DNA from: Ampelomyces quisqualis
Taxonomy: Eukaryota; Ascomycota; Dothideomycetes; Pleosporales; Phaeosphaeriaceae
Assembly (NCBI GenBank): GCA_018398575.1
Contig: JAGTXZ010000009.1
Coordinates: 1,178,001-1,242,000 of the forward strand
DNA: 64,000 bases
Direction of reading: 5' to 3'
The notes beneath the pieces are model-generated. The model had not been told where the DNA came from. It was given only the letters and a program-made list of their open reading frames with translations, and searched no databases. Positions 19,944 to 29,047 of this stretch are shown here, piece after piece. Position numbers and translations under genes: made by a program. Every line of letters begins with the position of its first letter. The first letter of the stretch is position 1.

Positions 19944-21296
19944 ATGCCCGCCGCCGTGGCTTCGCACCCGCAGAAAAATGCAAGAGCGGCCCGCGACAGT
20001 GCGCCGCCTGCGAAAAAGACCAAGCTCGCCCAACCCCCCACAGCCGCGCGCCCCAATGGCCTCAAGTCGCTGATCAGTGGCACATCGACCCAGAAACCCG
20101 CAGCGAACGTCAATGGCGTCAAAAACGTGCGCATCAACCGAGTCGACGAAGCCACCGCGGTAGTCAAGGCAGGTCATGGTGACGTCGACATGGAAGATGC
20201 GGAACAGCACGTTATTGAGATCAGCAGCAGTTCCGAAGAGGAAGACGAGGACAGCGAGCCCGAAGACACAGGGGCTGGTGCCCATGTCGAGGATGCGGCA
20301 CCTGCAGTCAATGGACATGTACCGCACGAGCATGGGGCTTCTGATGACGGAATACCAGACGCCGAAGAGCTTTCCTTTGGTGATCGCCTGCGTGCGCAGG
20401 ATCCTGAACCAGTACAAGAATCGCACATTGTTGATGTCGAGTCCGCGTTTGCGGGTCACGGTGCCGGTTCGAGAACTTTGACAATCACTTCGAAGAGCCG
20501 AGCTCTTTCAGCACCATCCATGGACACCCTCGGAGAACTCCTCACACAGGCGCTACGAACAAACGACCAAGATCAGCTCGAAACGTGTCTGCAAAATGTT
20601 AGCGTCGACTCTGTTTCAGGTACCGTTCAGCGTCTAGCTTCACCACTCGTCGGCATCTTATTACAACGGCTTGCTGAGCGACTACACAAGAAGCCCGGTC
20701 GGGCTGGTATTCTCATGGTTTGGGTGCAATGGTCGCTTGCCGCACACGGTGGATACCTTGCAAGTCAGCCACAGCTCGTTAAGCAGCTCTCCACATTGAA
20801 CAAGGTCCTGAAGGAGCGCGCCAGCGGACTACAGCCCCTCCTTTCTCTAAAGGGTCGCCTAGACATGCTTCAACTCCAACTCAACTTGAGGAGAAAAAAT
20901 CAGACAAGAGCTGCACACGACGATGAGGAAGACGCTGTGATATACGTTGAAGGAGAAGACGATTATGTTTCCTCGGAAGAAGAATCCATCGGTGGCGATG
21001 CGCAAATCGGAGCGCAGAAGAGATTGCGCGACGACTTTGGAGATGATGAGAGCTCGGTCGACCAGATGCCCACTACAATGGAAGTTGACGAAGAATCAGA
21101 CGAGGGCAGCGAAGACTCTGAAAATCTGTTAGACGACGAAGCGGAAGAGACGGACGTTGATACCGGAGACGACATGTCAGAGCCTACAAGCGACGACGTA
21201 GAGGAGGAGGGAGAGGGCGTATCAGAGAGCGAAGAGGAGGCCAAGCCAGCAAGACGCTCTACAGCTGCACGAGCCGGGCTGAAGAGTCGTCGTTAA
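19944..21296 (+). CDS. UTP12-domain small-subunit processome protein (Utp5-like)
   Basis: The 450-residue protein starts at MPAAVASHPQK (19944); an upstream in-frame ATG at 19794 is less likely. The N-terminal 200 residues are disordered and acidic (EISSSSEEEDEDSEPED). A compact all-helical UTP12 domain spans about 195-320: LGELLTQALRTNDQDQLETC, then VGILLQRLAERLHKKPGRA, WVQWSLAAHGGYLA and a LKGRLDMLQLQLNLR end. The C-terminus is strongly acidic and ends RAGLKSRR. UTP12 domains occur at the C-terminus of UtpA/UtpB proteins (Utp5/WDR43, Utp12, Utp13), which bind nascent 18S pre-rRNA in the nucleolus. No WD40 repeats precede the domain here, unlike yeast Utp5. Utp5-like is my best guess; another UtpA subunit is possible. 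Confidence 0.75.
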   Translation: MPAAVASHPQKNARAARDSAPPAKKTKLAQPPTAARPNGLKSLISGTSTQKPAANVNGVKNVRINRVDEATAVVKAGHGDVDMEDAEQHVIEISSSSEEEDEDSEPEDTGAGAHVEDAAPAVNGHVPHEHGASDDGIPDAEELSFGDRLRAQDPEPVQESHIVDVESAFAGHGAGSRTLTITSKSRALSAPSMDTLGELLTQALRTNDQDQLETCLQNVSVDSVSGTVQRLASPLVGILLQRLAERLHKKPGRAGILMVWVQWSLAAHGGYLASQPQLVKQLSTLNKVLKERASGLQPLLSLKGRLDMLQLQLNLRRKNQTRAAHDDEEDAVIYVEGEDDYVSSEEESIGGDAQIGAQKRLRDDFGDDESSVDQMPTTMEVDEESDEGSEDSENLLDDEAEETDVDTGDDMSEPTSDDVEEEGEGVSESEEEAKPARRSTAARAGLKSRR

Positions 21297-21768
21297 TCAT
21301 CACGATGTGCGGTTCGGTGTGTACAAATTCATAAACTTCCTCCTGTGTGGCAGTGCATCCTCGGCAATCTCCATTGACATGTTTGGTGTTCGGCGTCGAC
21401 GCATTTCTTTGCACTTCAGAGTGCTCCTAAATCTGGCATATTATCAAAGTGTAAGACTTTGTCACATTTCGTCGCACGCGTTCCAGACTAGATGGTACTG
21501 TCTATGGCCGAGAAATCAAATGTTTTTGTCCACTGAAACCAAGTGTCGCTCGTACGCTCGCTTTGTCTCATTACGCAGGATACGTCTACCATTAATTTAC
21601 TACTCAACCACAATGCAACTTTGCGTATTTGCGTCTCCAACCATCTCAACCCATCTACCATCAAATCCTCATAGCCCTACCACTTCCTTGCCATCTTTGC
21701 GTTGCGGCCAACCCTATTGCAGCAGTGAACCCGTTTCGAATCATCACCACACCGAAACACAAAATCCA
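21297..21768. other. intergenic, no gene seen
   Basis: AT-richer sequence after the UTP12-domain gene. An open frame crosses it, but the encoded protein is not credible. Confidence 0.4.
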
Positions 21769-22104
21769 ATGTCCCACCCCATAACAATCCAAGCAATCAT
21801 CCTCGACCTTGAAGGCAACTGTATACGCCCCCACCAACCCACCCCCATCCTTCGCCGCACTGTATCCGGCCACTTATTCCAACCATGCAATCAAGTCGTC
21901 AAAGGTAGCGAGATTGTGGATGTCATGTCCAAACCAGGGGATTGGGTGGGGGAAGTGCCTATGAGGTGGAAGGAGGGTGTGGGCGTGATTAGGAGGATTC
22001 GGAAGAGGGTGGAAAGGGGAGTACGGAGGGAGTGTTGCTGTAGGGAGCGGGATGATCATCGGTGTTGGGTTGAGGGGTTGGTTAGGGGGGGGGAGGCCGG
22101 ATAG
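21769..22104 (+). CDS. possible small orphan protein
   Basis: An open frame of 111 residues from MSHPITIQAIILDLEGN. The first 60 residues look protein-like (IILDLEGNCIRP, VKGSEIVDVMSKPGDWVGEVPMRW). The last 40 are Arg/Glu/Cys-rich and could be read-through of a purine-rich stretch. It resembles the neighbouring orphans in ending with a basic segment. No family is recognised, and it may not be a gene. Confidence 0.2.
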   Translation: MSHPITIQAIILDLEGNCIRPHQPTPILRRTVSGHLFQPCNQVVKGSEIVDVMSKPGDWVGEVPMRWKEGVGVIRRIRKRVERGVRRECCCRERDDHRCWVEGLVRGGEAG

Positions 22105-22756
22105 TGAGACGCTGCCGCGGGGGAGGAACGAAGTTGGGGCAGGGGTGGGCAAGTGAGATTGGGATCTCTCGGATGGTGAAGGGCGGCATGTTTTTTTTCT
22201 TGTGCTGATGACTTCCTCAGGCATAACAGTTTCATCTGAAAAATCTCGGGAGATTTCTGCAACTTGCCATATGAACGGCTGACGACGACAACTAGAACAC
22301 CAAGGCAACGAACAAATAGGAGATGTTTCGCACGGGTTTGTTGCTCGCAATAACGAATCGCTGTTAGGCCCGAGTAATTTGTTGACCTTGCTTAGTCGCT
22401 TCTATCTACTCTGCTTCAACATTGATGCCTACACTTTCACCCGAAGCTAACGCTGTGTGAACTCGATTTCCGCCTGGCTCATCATGTTACATCAGCTTTC
22501 ACTCGGACTCGTATCTGTGTTGTGAGCATTGTGCTGTCACAACTTTCTACCATCGCACACTATGCTTTCCACTGGGTACGCACACTACATTGTGTGCTCC
22601 AGGGCGAATCTGCTTTTCTCGCGCAAGACGCCGTGCTTCCCGCTATTACTCTTTATCAGACACTACTTTTTCGCAACCACCATTAAACATTGCCATCTCT
22701 TTAGGGAACAGTCAAGCCAAATACACAAAGCCAGTCACGCTGTCACCTTACGTCCA
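22105..22756. other. intergenic, probable promoter of the next gene
   Basis: 652 bp without a supported gene. An open frame continues upstream of the chosen start of the next gene to 22529, but that part is Cys/Phe/His-rich and does not look coding. Confidence 0.4.
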
Positions 22757-23656
22757 ATGGATACAAACACGTTTTATGGTCTCTCCTTTGCCCAAGAACA
22801 GGCTGAGTACCTCGAAGATTTCAGCAAAAACCGTCAAAAGTATTACGATGACCACGAAAAAGCTGCTTGGCGATTACGTATCTACCAAAAAGCGGAAGCG
22901 GTGAGCATGGCACCAGCTCCTCGTCGTGGCTTATTCCAAGACGATTCGGCATTGCGCTCTCTATGTGGCGCTGATGCCATGGGCTCTAGTCCTTTGAAGA
23001 ATGAAGCCAGACAAGAAATTCTGTCAACATCAAGAACATCCCCTCAAAGCGACGATGTACATGAGATAAACCCCGTGTCATATTGCGCATCTATGCAACA
23101 CAACCGAACTAGTCTCCCTCGTCGGGATCAGACTGTTTACCTTCAGCCACAAATTTCAGTAATAGACATCGAGTCAGTGATCCATGATCAGACATCAGGC
23201 AAAGCACGTAGTCCAGTCCGGGACTCGACAATGTCATATGCTCAGACTGATCACGGCGCACTCGGTCAACGTTTGAACACAACTCTGATAATAAGAAATA
23301 ACATACCTTCATCTCCGTATCCATCTCCTGCTCCCTTGATGCCTCAAACTCCTCTTCTGAATTCTCCTCGAACCCACATCCGGGATTCGACATGCTCATA
23401 TGTCCGACATGACTATGGCTCACTTCAACAAAGCCTAGGCACCAATCTGGTGATTGCGCAAGACCTCCCGGGTGTTTTTGGCGCGCGGGACGATTGGTCT
23501 GGCAATGATTCCGACGTGTATGATCGTAATATGGAGGAGAAGTATGAGAGCTTTCTCTCTAGTAAGCAAAAGGGGCAATTGTATGAGAATCGCTGGGCGA
23601 AGGCGGAGGCAAAGATGAAGGAGTTAAAAAAGAGGATGGACCGGAAGTTTAAGTAG
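22757..23656 (+). CDS. uncharacterised protein with an internal duplicated motif
   Basis: The 299-residue protein starts at MDTNTFYGLSFAQEQ (22757). An N-terminal helix (QAEYLEDFSKNRQKYYDDHEKAAWRLRIYQKAE) is followed by a disordered middle. There are two copies of a roughly 32-residue motif, at about residues 157-190 and 210-243. Each begins with RDST, then SY, a DHGAL or DYGSL core, QxL, and a short hydrophobic strand ending in a Pro-rich turn. The C-terminus is a long charged helix (EEKYESFLSSKQKGQLYENR..., then KAEAKMKELKKRMDRKFK). I recognise no family. The duplication argues for a real, folded or binding motif. Confidence 0.6.
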   Translation: MDTNTFYGLSFAQEQAEYLEDFSKNRQKYYDDHEKAAWRLRIYQKAEAVSMAPAPRRGLFQDDSALRSLCGADAMGSSPLKNEARQEILSTSRTSPQSDDVHEINPVSYCASMQHNRTSLPRRDQTVYLQPQISVIDIESVIHDQTSGKARSPVRDSTMSYAQTDHGALGQRLNTTLIIRNNIPSSPYPSPAPLMPQTPLLNSPRTHIRDSTCSYVRHDYGSLQQSLGTNLVIAQDLPGVFGARDDWSGNDSDVYDRNMEEKYESFLSSKQKGQLYENRWAKAEAKMKELKKRMDRKFK

Positions 23657-24134
23657 TGTGAAATGAGGGAAGGAGAGGCAGAAGAGAGGCAGCAGACCTT
23701 GAGTATATGGAGTTGGGTCTGATGAATGACTCGTCACTCAGCAGTATTAGAATATTACATTGCATGTAACGGTTAGAATTGGTAAAAGCCGGTCGTTGTC
23801 ACTGTAGCAATCATCAACACAGATTCTCATAAGATTTTAGGCACCAGCAGCTTCATGAAAACTTTTCAGATTGGACCTTTTGATGTTCGCCAAAGATACA
23901 TGAAGTTCTCACCCTAGCTTTGCACCCGACTGAGATCATACAATTCTCAGCCTGATTGAGACATGTTACTTCGCCCCACCGCAGTCGTCATGGTATCGGC
24001 GCAGCCTTTCCCACTTTTTCACTTTCAGTCAACGGGTCTCTCAAGCATTTTTTTTATTCACGTTGACATTTAATGTTGTAGTCATCCCACAGACTACTAC
24101 GCTTTGATCTCCCTCCCCACCCTAACGCGGCTAA
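23657..24134. other. intergenic, no gene seen
   Basis: 478 bp of AT-rich sequence upstream of the HET relic. I see no motif or repeat. Confidence 0.4.
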
Positions 24135-24530
24135 TTGCAGTCTCGGCTTCGTCCAATACATCGGCGACAAACCGATTTCACCTTGTCATATCTGTCGTAT
24201 AACTGGCTATTAGCTAAATATGAGATGACTTTCAAATACACGGAAGAAGGCCATGGCTTGGGAAAGAAAGGTTATGACGGGATCATCTTCTGTGCTGAAC
24301 GAGCGCAACTAAGCAGGTTAAGATTCTTCTAGGTCGACACTTTTTTTGCATAGAGAAGTCCCAAGGGCCTGAACTCAGTGAAGTCATCACAGTCATGTAC
24401 CGTTGCTATCTAGAGGTTGCCAAACGCTATATGTATCTGAGAGATGCGCCATGTGGCACAGCCTATCGCGCCGCCGTGAAGAAAGCGATTAGGACTTCCA
24501 CTCCTCCACTACTTATTGCAGCATGAGATG
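24135..24530 (+). pseudogene. broken HET-domain gene (heterokaryon incompatibility family)
   Basis: The frame from 24135 reads like the N-terminal half of a HET domain. TFKYTEEGHGLGKKGYDGI is followed by FCAERAQLSRLRFF, which corresponds to the family's 'TF.D...g...KkGY.KI..C...A...gL.YfWVDTCCIDK' pattern. It hits an in-frame TAG at 24330-24332 exactly where the conserved Trp (TGG) of the FWVDT motif belongs. The same frame then continues with VDTFF, CIEKSQGPELSEVITVMYR and EVAKRYMYLRDAP, matching the family's 'CIDKSSSaELSEAINSMyrWY.eA..CYvYLsDvP'. After about 24510 the similarity fades and a stop occurs. HET proteins trigger cell death on recognition of non-self partners. This copy is dead. 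The family call is from pattern memory, not a search. Confidence 0.6.
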
Positions 24531-25503
24531 TCGTGAGCCTCGAACCAGAGGCATCGGTAACATGGTCGTCGATAAATGGTCAGCCGCTTTATGGCGTATC
24601 TTGAAGGTTCTATAATTTGATCGTTTCGTGGTTACAACGTGTTCTGGGCGTTGCTGAACCGGCAATTTCATCGAATACTTGAGCAACTCAATTGGGCATC
24701 GCAGATAAGTACATTCGACCTTGTGGACGACTCAAGAGCCCGATGGAAAATGCTGCCTCCGAGCATGGAAGAAAGCTATGCTCGAATAGAGAAAAAAGAA
24801 AAAGAGCGGGAATGATTCTCTCCGGGTCTGTTTCGGTTGGGAAATTAGGCGAAATATCATCCAGGCGTTGAAAAGACGAGCCTCAATGGAAACTGAGGAA
24901 CTGAACCTATAAGTCTTCATTGTAATAATACTTTTTACAAAAAACAAAATCAGACTCAACAGCCGAGAAGAAGTTTGATGAAAAGGCAGTAATAGCCCAT
25001 GTATCGACTTGGAAGCACTGTATCTCATAGGAGTGGCCCAGGCGCAGCAACACCGTACATTGCAGAAGAATGAGATCACATGAGAAATACCGGGAAAATG
25101 CTGGCCATCAGCCAGGAAAATAACTTCAATGCAGTTGAAATAGTTGGAGTAAAGGTGTGTCAAAAGCTCTGGTGGAATGAAGGCAAATCAAACGCTAGTT
25201 TTGCTTTGAACATTGTGTGGAGTGTTCAAGCAGCACACAATCTGAGCACCTTTGTTTGACCCGATTCGAAAAGGTACCGTCTTCCCGTACTAAGCATTAC
25301 ACAGTGTAGTTGTAAGTGACCCTTTGTCGTGCCTTTGTTCTCTTGTCACTTCAAAGACACATCCCTGTTCCAGACAGCGCCTTGCTGTCCAGATACAATA
25401 AATTCAGTATTTCCACTGACATGACCAATGCAACAAAATGATCAACCTGATTAGCATAACCTCTCCTTCTCATTATTACTTAGTCTACTCAAGACTCCAC
25501 GCA
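24531..25503. other. intergenic, no gene seen
   Basis: About 1 kb after the HET relic. It could contain more decayed HET-gene sequence, but I find no readable motif. A 143-codon minus-strand open frame (24732-25163) is Phe/Ser-rich and not credible. Confidence 0.4.
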
Positions 25504-26124
25504 ATGATGTCCGCATCTCCTCGCACCAACTCTCCCATCATACCTATCTTCCCACGGCGCTTCTCTGAACCCGTGACCCCAATGGCCAGCATCTCTGAAC
25601 AACCAAACACATTCATATATAGCCAAACAATCGCCTCTCCTGAGGTGACTGCATCAGGTCATCCGTACACATTTCTCGATAGTTCGTCTTCTGGAGGATC
25701 AAGCCCGTCGGAATCTCCTTCAGCACCGAAGCCAACCTATTCAATACTCCCGCAAGTATGCTTTCCGACCTGTCTCAGTCTGAATGATATCGAGTATGAA
25801 GATGAGTACAACGAGAATGATGACGATGAAGGCGAGGAGTGGAGTACGGGATGGAATATATCGAGGTCTGGTACGACGGGTCAGACAAGTCGGGATTTGA
25901 GACCGCTGTATCAGCCCGAGTTGCCAGAGATTCAAGAATATACATATGCGTACTATCCCGAACCAGGAATGAGTCACTGGAATAATAAAGGTGATGACCA
26001 TTTGAAGATTGCGAGGAGGAGGTTGGTGAGGAATAGGAGCGGTAAAGGTAAAAAGCCGAGTTTTAGGGCGTGGCTGAAGAGGGCTTTGGGAAAGTTGAGA
26101 TCGGGAGGAAGATGGCGATTGTAA
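25504..26124 (+). CDS. small uncharacterised protein with basic C-terminal helix
   Basis: This 206-residue protein starts at the double Met (25504; 25507 is also possible). The first 110 residues are Ser/Pro/Thr-rich and disordered. They are followed by a very acidic segment (YEDEYNENDDDEGEEWSTGW) and a Tyr/Pro-rich stretch. The last 35 residues are strongly basic and could form an amphipathic helix (KKPSFRAWLKRALGKLRSGG). There is no signal peptide and no recognised domain. It is the first of several orphan genes here with the same layout: disordered body, basic tail. Confidence 0.5.
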   Translation: MMSASPRTNSPIIPIFPRRFSEPVTPMASISEQPNTFIYSQTIASPEVTASGHPYTFLDSSSSGGSSPSESPSAPKPTYSILPQVCFPTCLSLNDIEYEDEYNENDDDEGEEWSTGWNISRSGTTGQTSRDLRPLYQPELPEIQEYTYAYYPEPGMSHWNNKGDDHLKIARRRLVRNRSGKGKKPSFRAWLKRALGKLRSGGRWRL

Positions 26125-26414
26125 ACGCTGGACATTTATAATCATTGTAGATTTCTGTACGCAGGTCTCTACCTCAGCGAGCAAAGACGAATTGCAGCTC
26201 ACAAGAATCACTGCACATCTGTACCAGAACATGTGTCCAAACAATGCAAAATGTGTAGTCACGATGTTCCACACAATCCAGCCATGCTCGTTTCCTATGA
26301 ATGATCTTAATGCTCTCCCAATCCTCGCATCATTATCTGACCTCATCCAATAGACTCATCCGACATACCTCTTCATTGTACATTGTCAAAGCATCGTCCC
26401 GCGCTATTCGAAAC

Positions 26415-27110
26415 ATGTCGCCATACGGCTACGCAAACTACTCTTCTAGTCTTCCCAGCAACGAATTCCGCACTCTTCGCCGCGCACAAGATCACGAGCG
26501 CTTGAAAACACATTTCGAGCATCGAGGCAATCGCCATGACAAAACCACAACCCCATACTCCGCCTTCCGCGCCAAAGGACTGTCACAGAACGAGCGTGTT
26601 CGTGTTTCGGAAACTCGAAAGGCAACTCGAGCAGCTTTAGGTGCAAGTTTTGATTTTGACGACGACAGCTACAAGCGTTCGCGTCGTCGAGATGATGACT
26701 ACGCGCGACCGAGAGGCTGGAAAGACGATGCGCAGCGCAGTGGGGCGATTCCCCAAAGGTATCTCGATGAGTTCAATCAGCGCTGGCATGAAGACGATGA
26801 AGAGAACGACGCTGATCGGTATTTAGCTGATCACACGCCAGAAGCGAGGTGGCGCAAACACGAGCCAATAAGATATCCAGTAGGATATCCAGTAGGCTAT
26901 CCAGCAGTAGTTCTCTCAGAACATCCCAGACGAAGTGCATATAGGCCTCGTACGAGCGCCGCACATGTTCGCGTCGATAGCGGATATGGTGGGGAGAGTT
27001 GGCAACCAAGGAGTCCGCCACCGCAGTTAATCTCGAGCAAGTTTAGCTTCGATGATCTTGAGAAACCCTCACGTAGACGCGGGTTCCGCGAGCGGTTTCA
27101 TCTTCGCTAG
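26415..27110 (+). CDS. uncharacterised Arg/Asp-rich protein
   Basis: The 231-residue protein starts at MSPYGYANYSSSLPSN (26415). The composition is dominated by Arg, Asp, Glu and Ser, giving a charged, probably disordered chain (DSYKRSRRRDDDYARPRG; DDEENDADRYLADH). A short repeat, YPVGYPVGYPAV, near residue 158 reflects a 12-bp duplication (GGATATCCAGTA). The C-terminus has a compact basic tail (SKFSFDDLEKPSRRRGFRER). No family is recognised. It lies 290 bp downstream of the previous orphan gene in the same direction. Confidence 0.5.
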   Translation: MSPYGYANYSSSLPSNEFRTLRRAQDHERLKTHFEHRGNRHDKTTTPYSAFRAKGLSQNERVRVSETRKATRAALGASFDFDDDSYKRSRRRDDDYARPRGWKDDAQRSGAIPQRYLDEFNQRWHEDDEENDADRYLADHTPEARWRKHEPIRYPVGYPVGYPAVVLSEHPRRSAYRPRTSAAHVRVDSGYGGESWQPRSPPPQLISSKFSFDDLEKPSRRRGFRERFHLR

Positions 27111-27429
27111 ATTGGTAAGCATGTAGGTCTAAGCTCGTATGTGAGAGTACAGTTCAAGGTAAGTGTTCATACAGCCCATACACTCTGGTAGTGTAAGGGC
27201 GAAGAAGTCAGGGAAAAATATGATCAATGAAAAGGTAAACAAGGTTGATGAAATTCAGACTCAGTTCTAGGAAAGCCAAGAGAGCTTGCAAGTGTGATTA
27301 CCGGGGAGATAGGTGCACTGTTGTTGAGATTTGCAAGAATATCGATCCATCAAAACCATATATCACTTCATGTCCTATAGACCATTCAGTATTAGTGCAC
27401 ATTGACTTCACATTGACTTCATCAATTAG
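27111..27429. other. intergenic, no gene seen
   Basis: 319 bp between an orphan gene and the 3' edge of the P450 relic. A short direct repeat, ACATTGACTTC, occurs twice near 27400-27420. Nothing else is supported. Confidence 0.4.
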
Positions 27430-28078
27430 ATGTTATATAGCCATCTAGATCTTGTCGTACCAAACGAACAAGAAGATCGGATGGTTAACTTCAGCGAAGT
27501 ACCGATACCTGTTACGCACTTGGGACGCCTGACGCGCCAAATGCGGCGGAAAAATTTGGAGCGATGACATCTCATCTGGAATCCACTTGACATACTACAC
27601 TTGAGAGCTGTATGAAGTTTAGGGTATCTGATGTGCGTAATGGTTGAAAAGAGTGCCCAAAATGCTGTCAAATAAACCATTACGATAGCTGCTTGAGGTT
27701 TGTAATGTCTGATCTCGGTTTTACAAGGCCGTCTCGCACAAGAGAAGTTGCTGTTGAAGAGATTAAACTTCGACTTAGGACATTAGCTGCAGGAGCTCCA
27801 CCTGAAAACTGAGCCGCGCTAGCCAACGTCCACTCAACCATCATCCAAGTGGTAAACACACCTTCCGTGAATATGAAGACTTCAGCTTCAACTTTCATCA
27901 TTTCTTCTGTGGTCACCTGAAGTAATGTTAGATACCGATATTGACATGTTCGGACATACATGCCACATACTAGATCCTTTGACAAAGCCGTGGTCGATAG
28001 TCCGGCGGTGGCGATGTCCCACCTAAGCATAGCTCGCCACCCTTCACCACCAAGTATCTTCCCATCACTTTTGAACAT
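27430..28078 (-). pseudogene. decayed cytochrome P450 fragment
   Basis: Read on the minus strand in N-to-C order, pieces match P450 landmarks but lie in different frames. First comes an I-helix-like segment (TTEEMMKVEAEVFIFTEG, then VFTTWMMVEWTLASAAQF) in which the usual (A/G)GxDTT is degenerate. Then DITNLKQLS, followed after a frame change by VYLTAFWALFSTITHIRYPK, corresponds to the 'LeqLPYLtAvikEalR...thR.pr' K-helix region without an intact ExxR. SMSS and a PERF-like RVRRPKCV follow. A plausible old intron (GTATGT at about 27972, CTAACATTACTTCAG ending at about 27918) remains. The heme-binding loop is not seen. The call is inference from short motifs. Confidence 0.4.
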
Positions 28079-28157
28079 TTATTGTAGGTACTTTTGCACC
28101 GTGAAAAGATTTCTTATAGCATCGCCTAGCGTTATTATCAGTTATAACATCTATACC

Positions 28158-28658
28158 ATGCCTCACGCAACAAGATCCAACGCAAGCTCATCTGTGGCTT
28201 CCCCAGCGGCAAGAGACAAAACAGCCCAACAACTCACCGAAAGTATCCTCACTCTCCAAAAAACAATCCAAAATATCAAAGAAGATGTCGCAGCCGGAAT
28301 TGCACCATCAATCATCGTCCCCGCCAATGCGGTACGTCCACAACCAACCCTTCCTCGAACCAAAAGATACATGCACCCAGCTAAGTCCCGTGAACAGGAC
28401 CAAGACATCACCAGCCCGATGCTCCTCTTAACCCTCGACCCATCCCACGCCGATATCGACACCCACCTCACCCCACTCACCACCCGCCTCTCCACCCTCG
28501 AAACAACCCTGCGCTCCCACTACTCATGGCTACCCCCCTCTTCTCCCCCCAAATCCCCCGAATATTCCATCATCGATGTGTCCGACCTCTCCTCCGCAAT
28601 CACGCTCCTCGAAAACATCTTATCGGCGGGAGTGAAGCCGCGAGAATGGTGGCACTAA
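28158..28658 (+). CDS. small uncharacterised protein with a helical N-terminus
   Basis: The 166-residue protein starts at MPHATRSNASSS (28158). It has a predicted helix (DKTAQQLTESILTLQKTIQNIKEDVAAG), a basic central part and a Thr/Leu-rich segment (DIDTHLTPLTTRLSTLETTL). The end is DVSDLSSAITLLENILSAGV followed by KPREWWH. The leucine spacing suggests short coiled coils at both ends. It is not recognised. Its presumed promoter overlaps the 5' side of the P450 relic on the other strand. Confidence 0.45.
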   Translation: MPHATRSNASSSVASPAARDKTAQQLTESILTLQKTIQNIKEDVAAGIAPSIIVPANAVRPQPTLPRTKRYMHPAKSREQDQDITSPMLLLTLDPSHADIDTHLTPLTTRLSTLETTLRSHYSWLPPSSPPKSPEYSIIDVSDLSSAITLLENILSAGVKPREWWH

Positions 28659-29047
28659 GCAAATGGCTTTGGGATTTAGTTTGGACAGAAATGTCCTCTC
28701 GCGTCACTGACGAGATTGCGGAGATTTGTGTATATTTGTCGCTCTGGAGGTGGGATGGGGTGGGGCTGAGTTGGGTGGGTATTAGTAGGAAGGGGGTGTG
28801 AAGTGGAGGAGAATCAATGTCGTGTGTATGCTAGTGAAAGGCAGGTTAGGGGTAGGGTTTGAGATTGTGTAGGGATAGTTTTACTGAGGAAGGAGAGGAC
28901 CAAAAGTCGAACATGGAGTGTGAAATTGTCTTTAAATTAGTTGGATGTGGTTTTTACAATGGACACCTCAACATCATCACACAAACCGGCTCCATCGACA
29001 ACCTATTACCTACTTCCTCCACTCTACAAACACACAACTACTATGCT
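28659..29047. other. intergenic, no gene seen
   Basis: 389 bp between convergent genes. The sequence is G-rich on the plus strand and presumably carries the 3' untranslated regions. Confidence 0.4.

Noticed and set aside
22529..22756. Longer N-terminus for the orphan protein at 22757
   Set aside because: The extra 76 residues are Cys/His/Phe-rich with the look of an untranslated leader; the MDTNTFYG start is followed immediately by coding-like sequence.
24732..25163. 143-codon minus-strand frame near the HET relic
   Set aside because: Phe/Ser/Leu-rich, no start context or motif; probably chance in AT-rich DNA.
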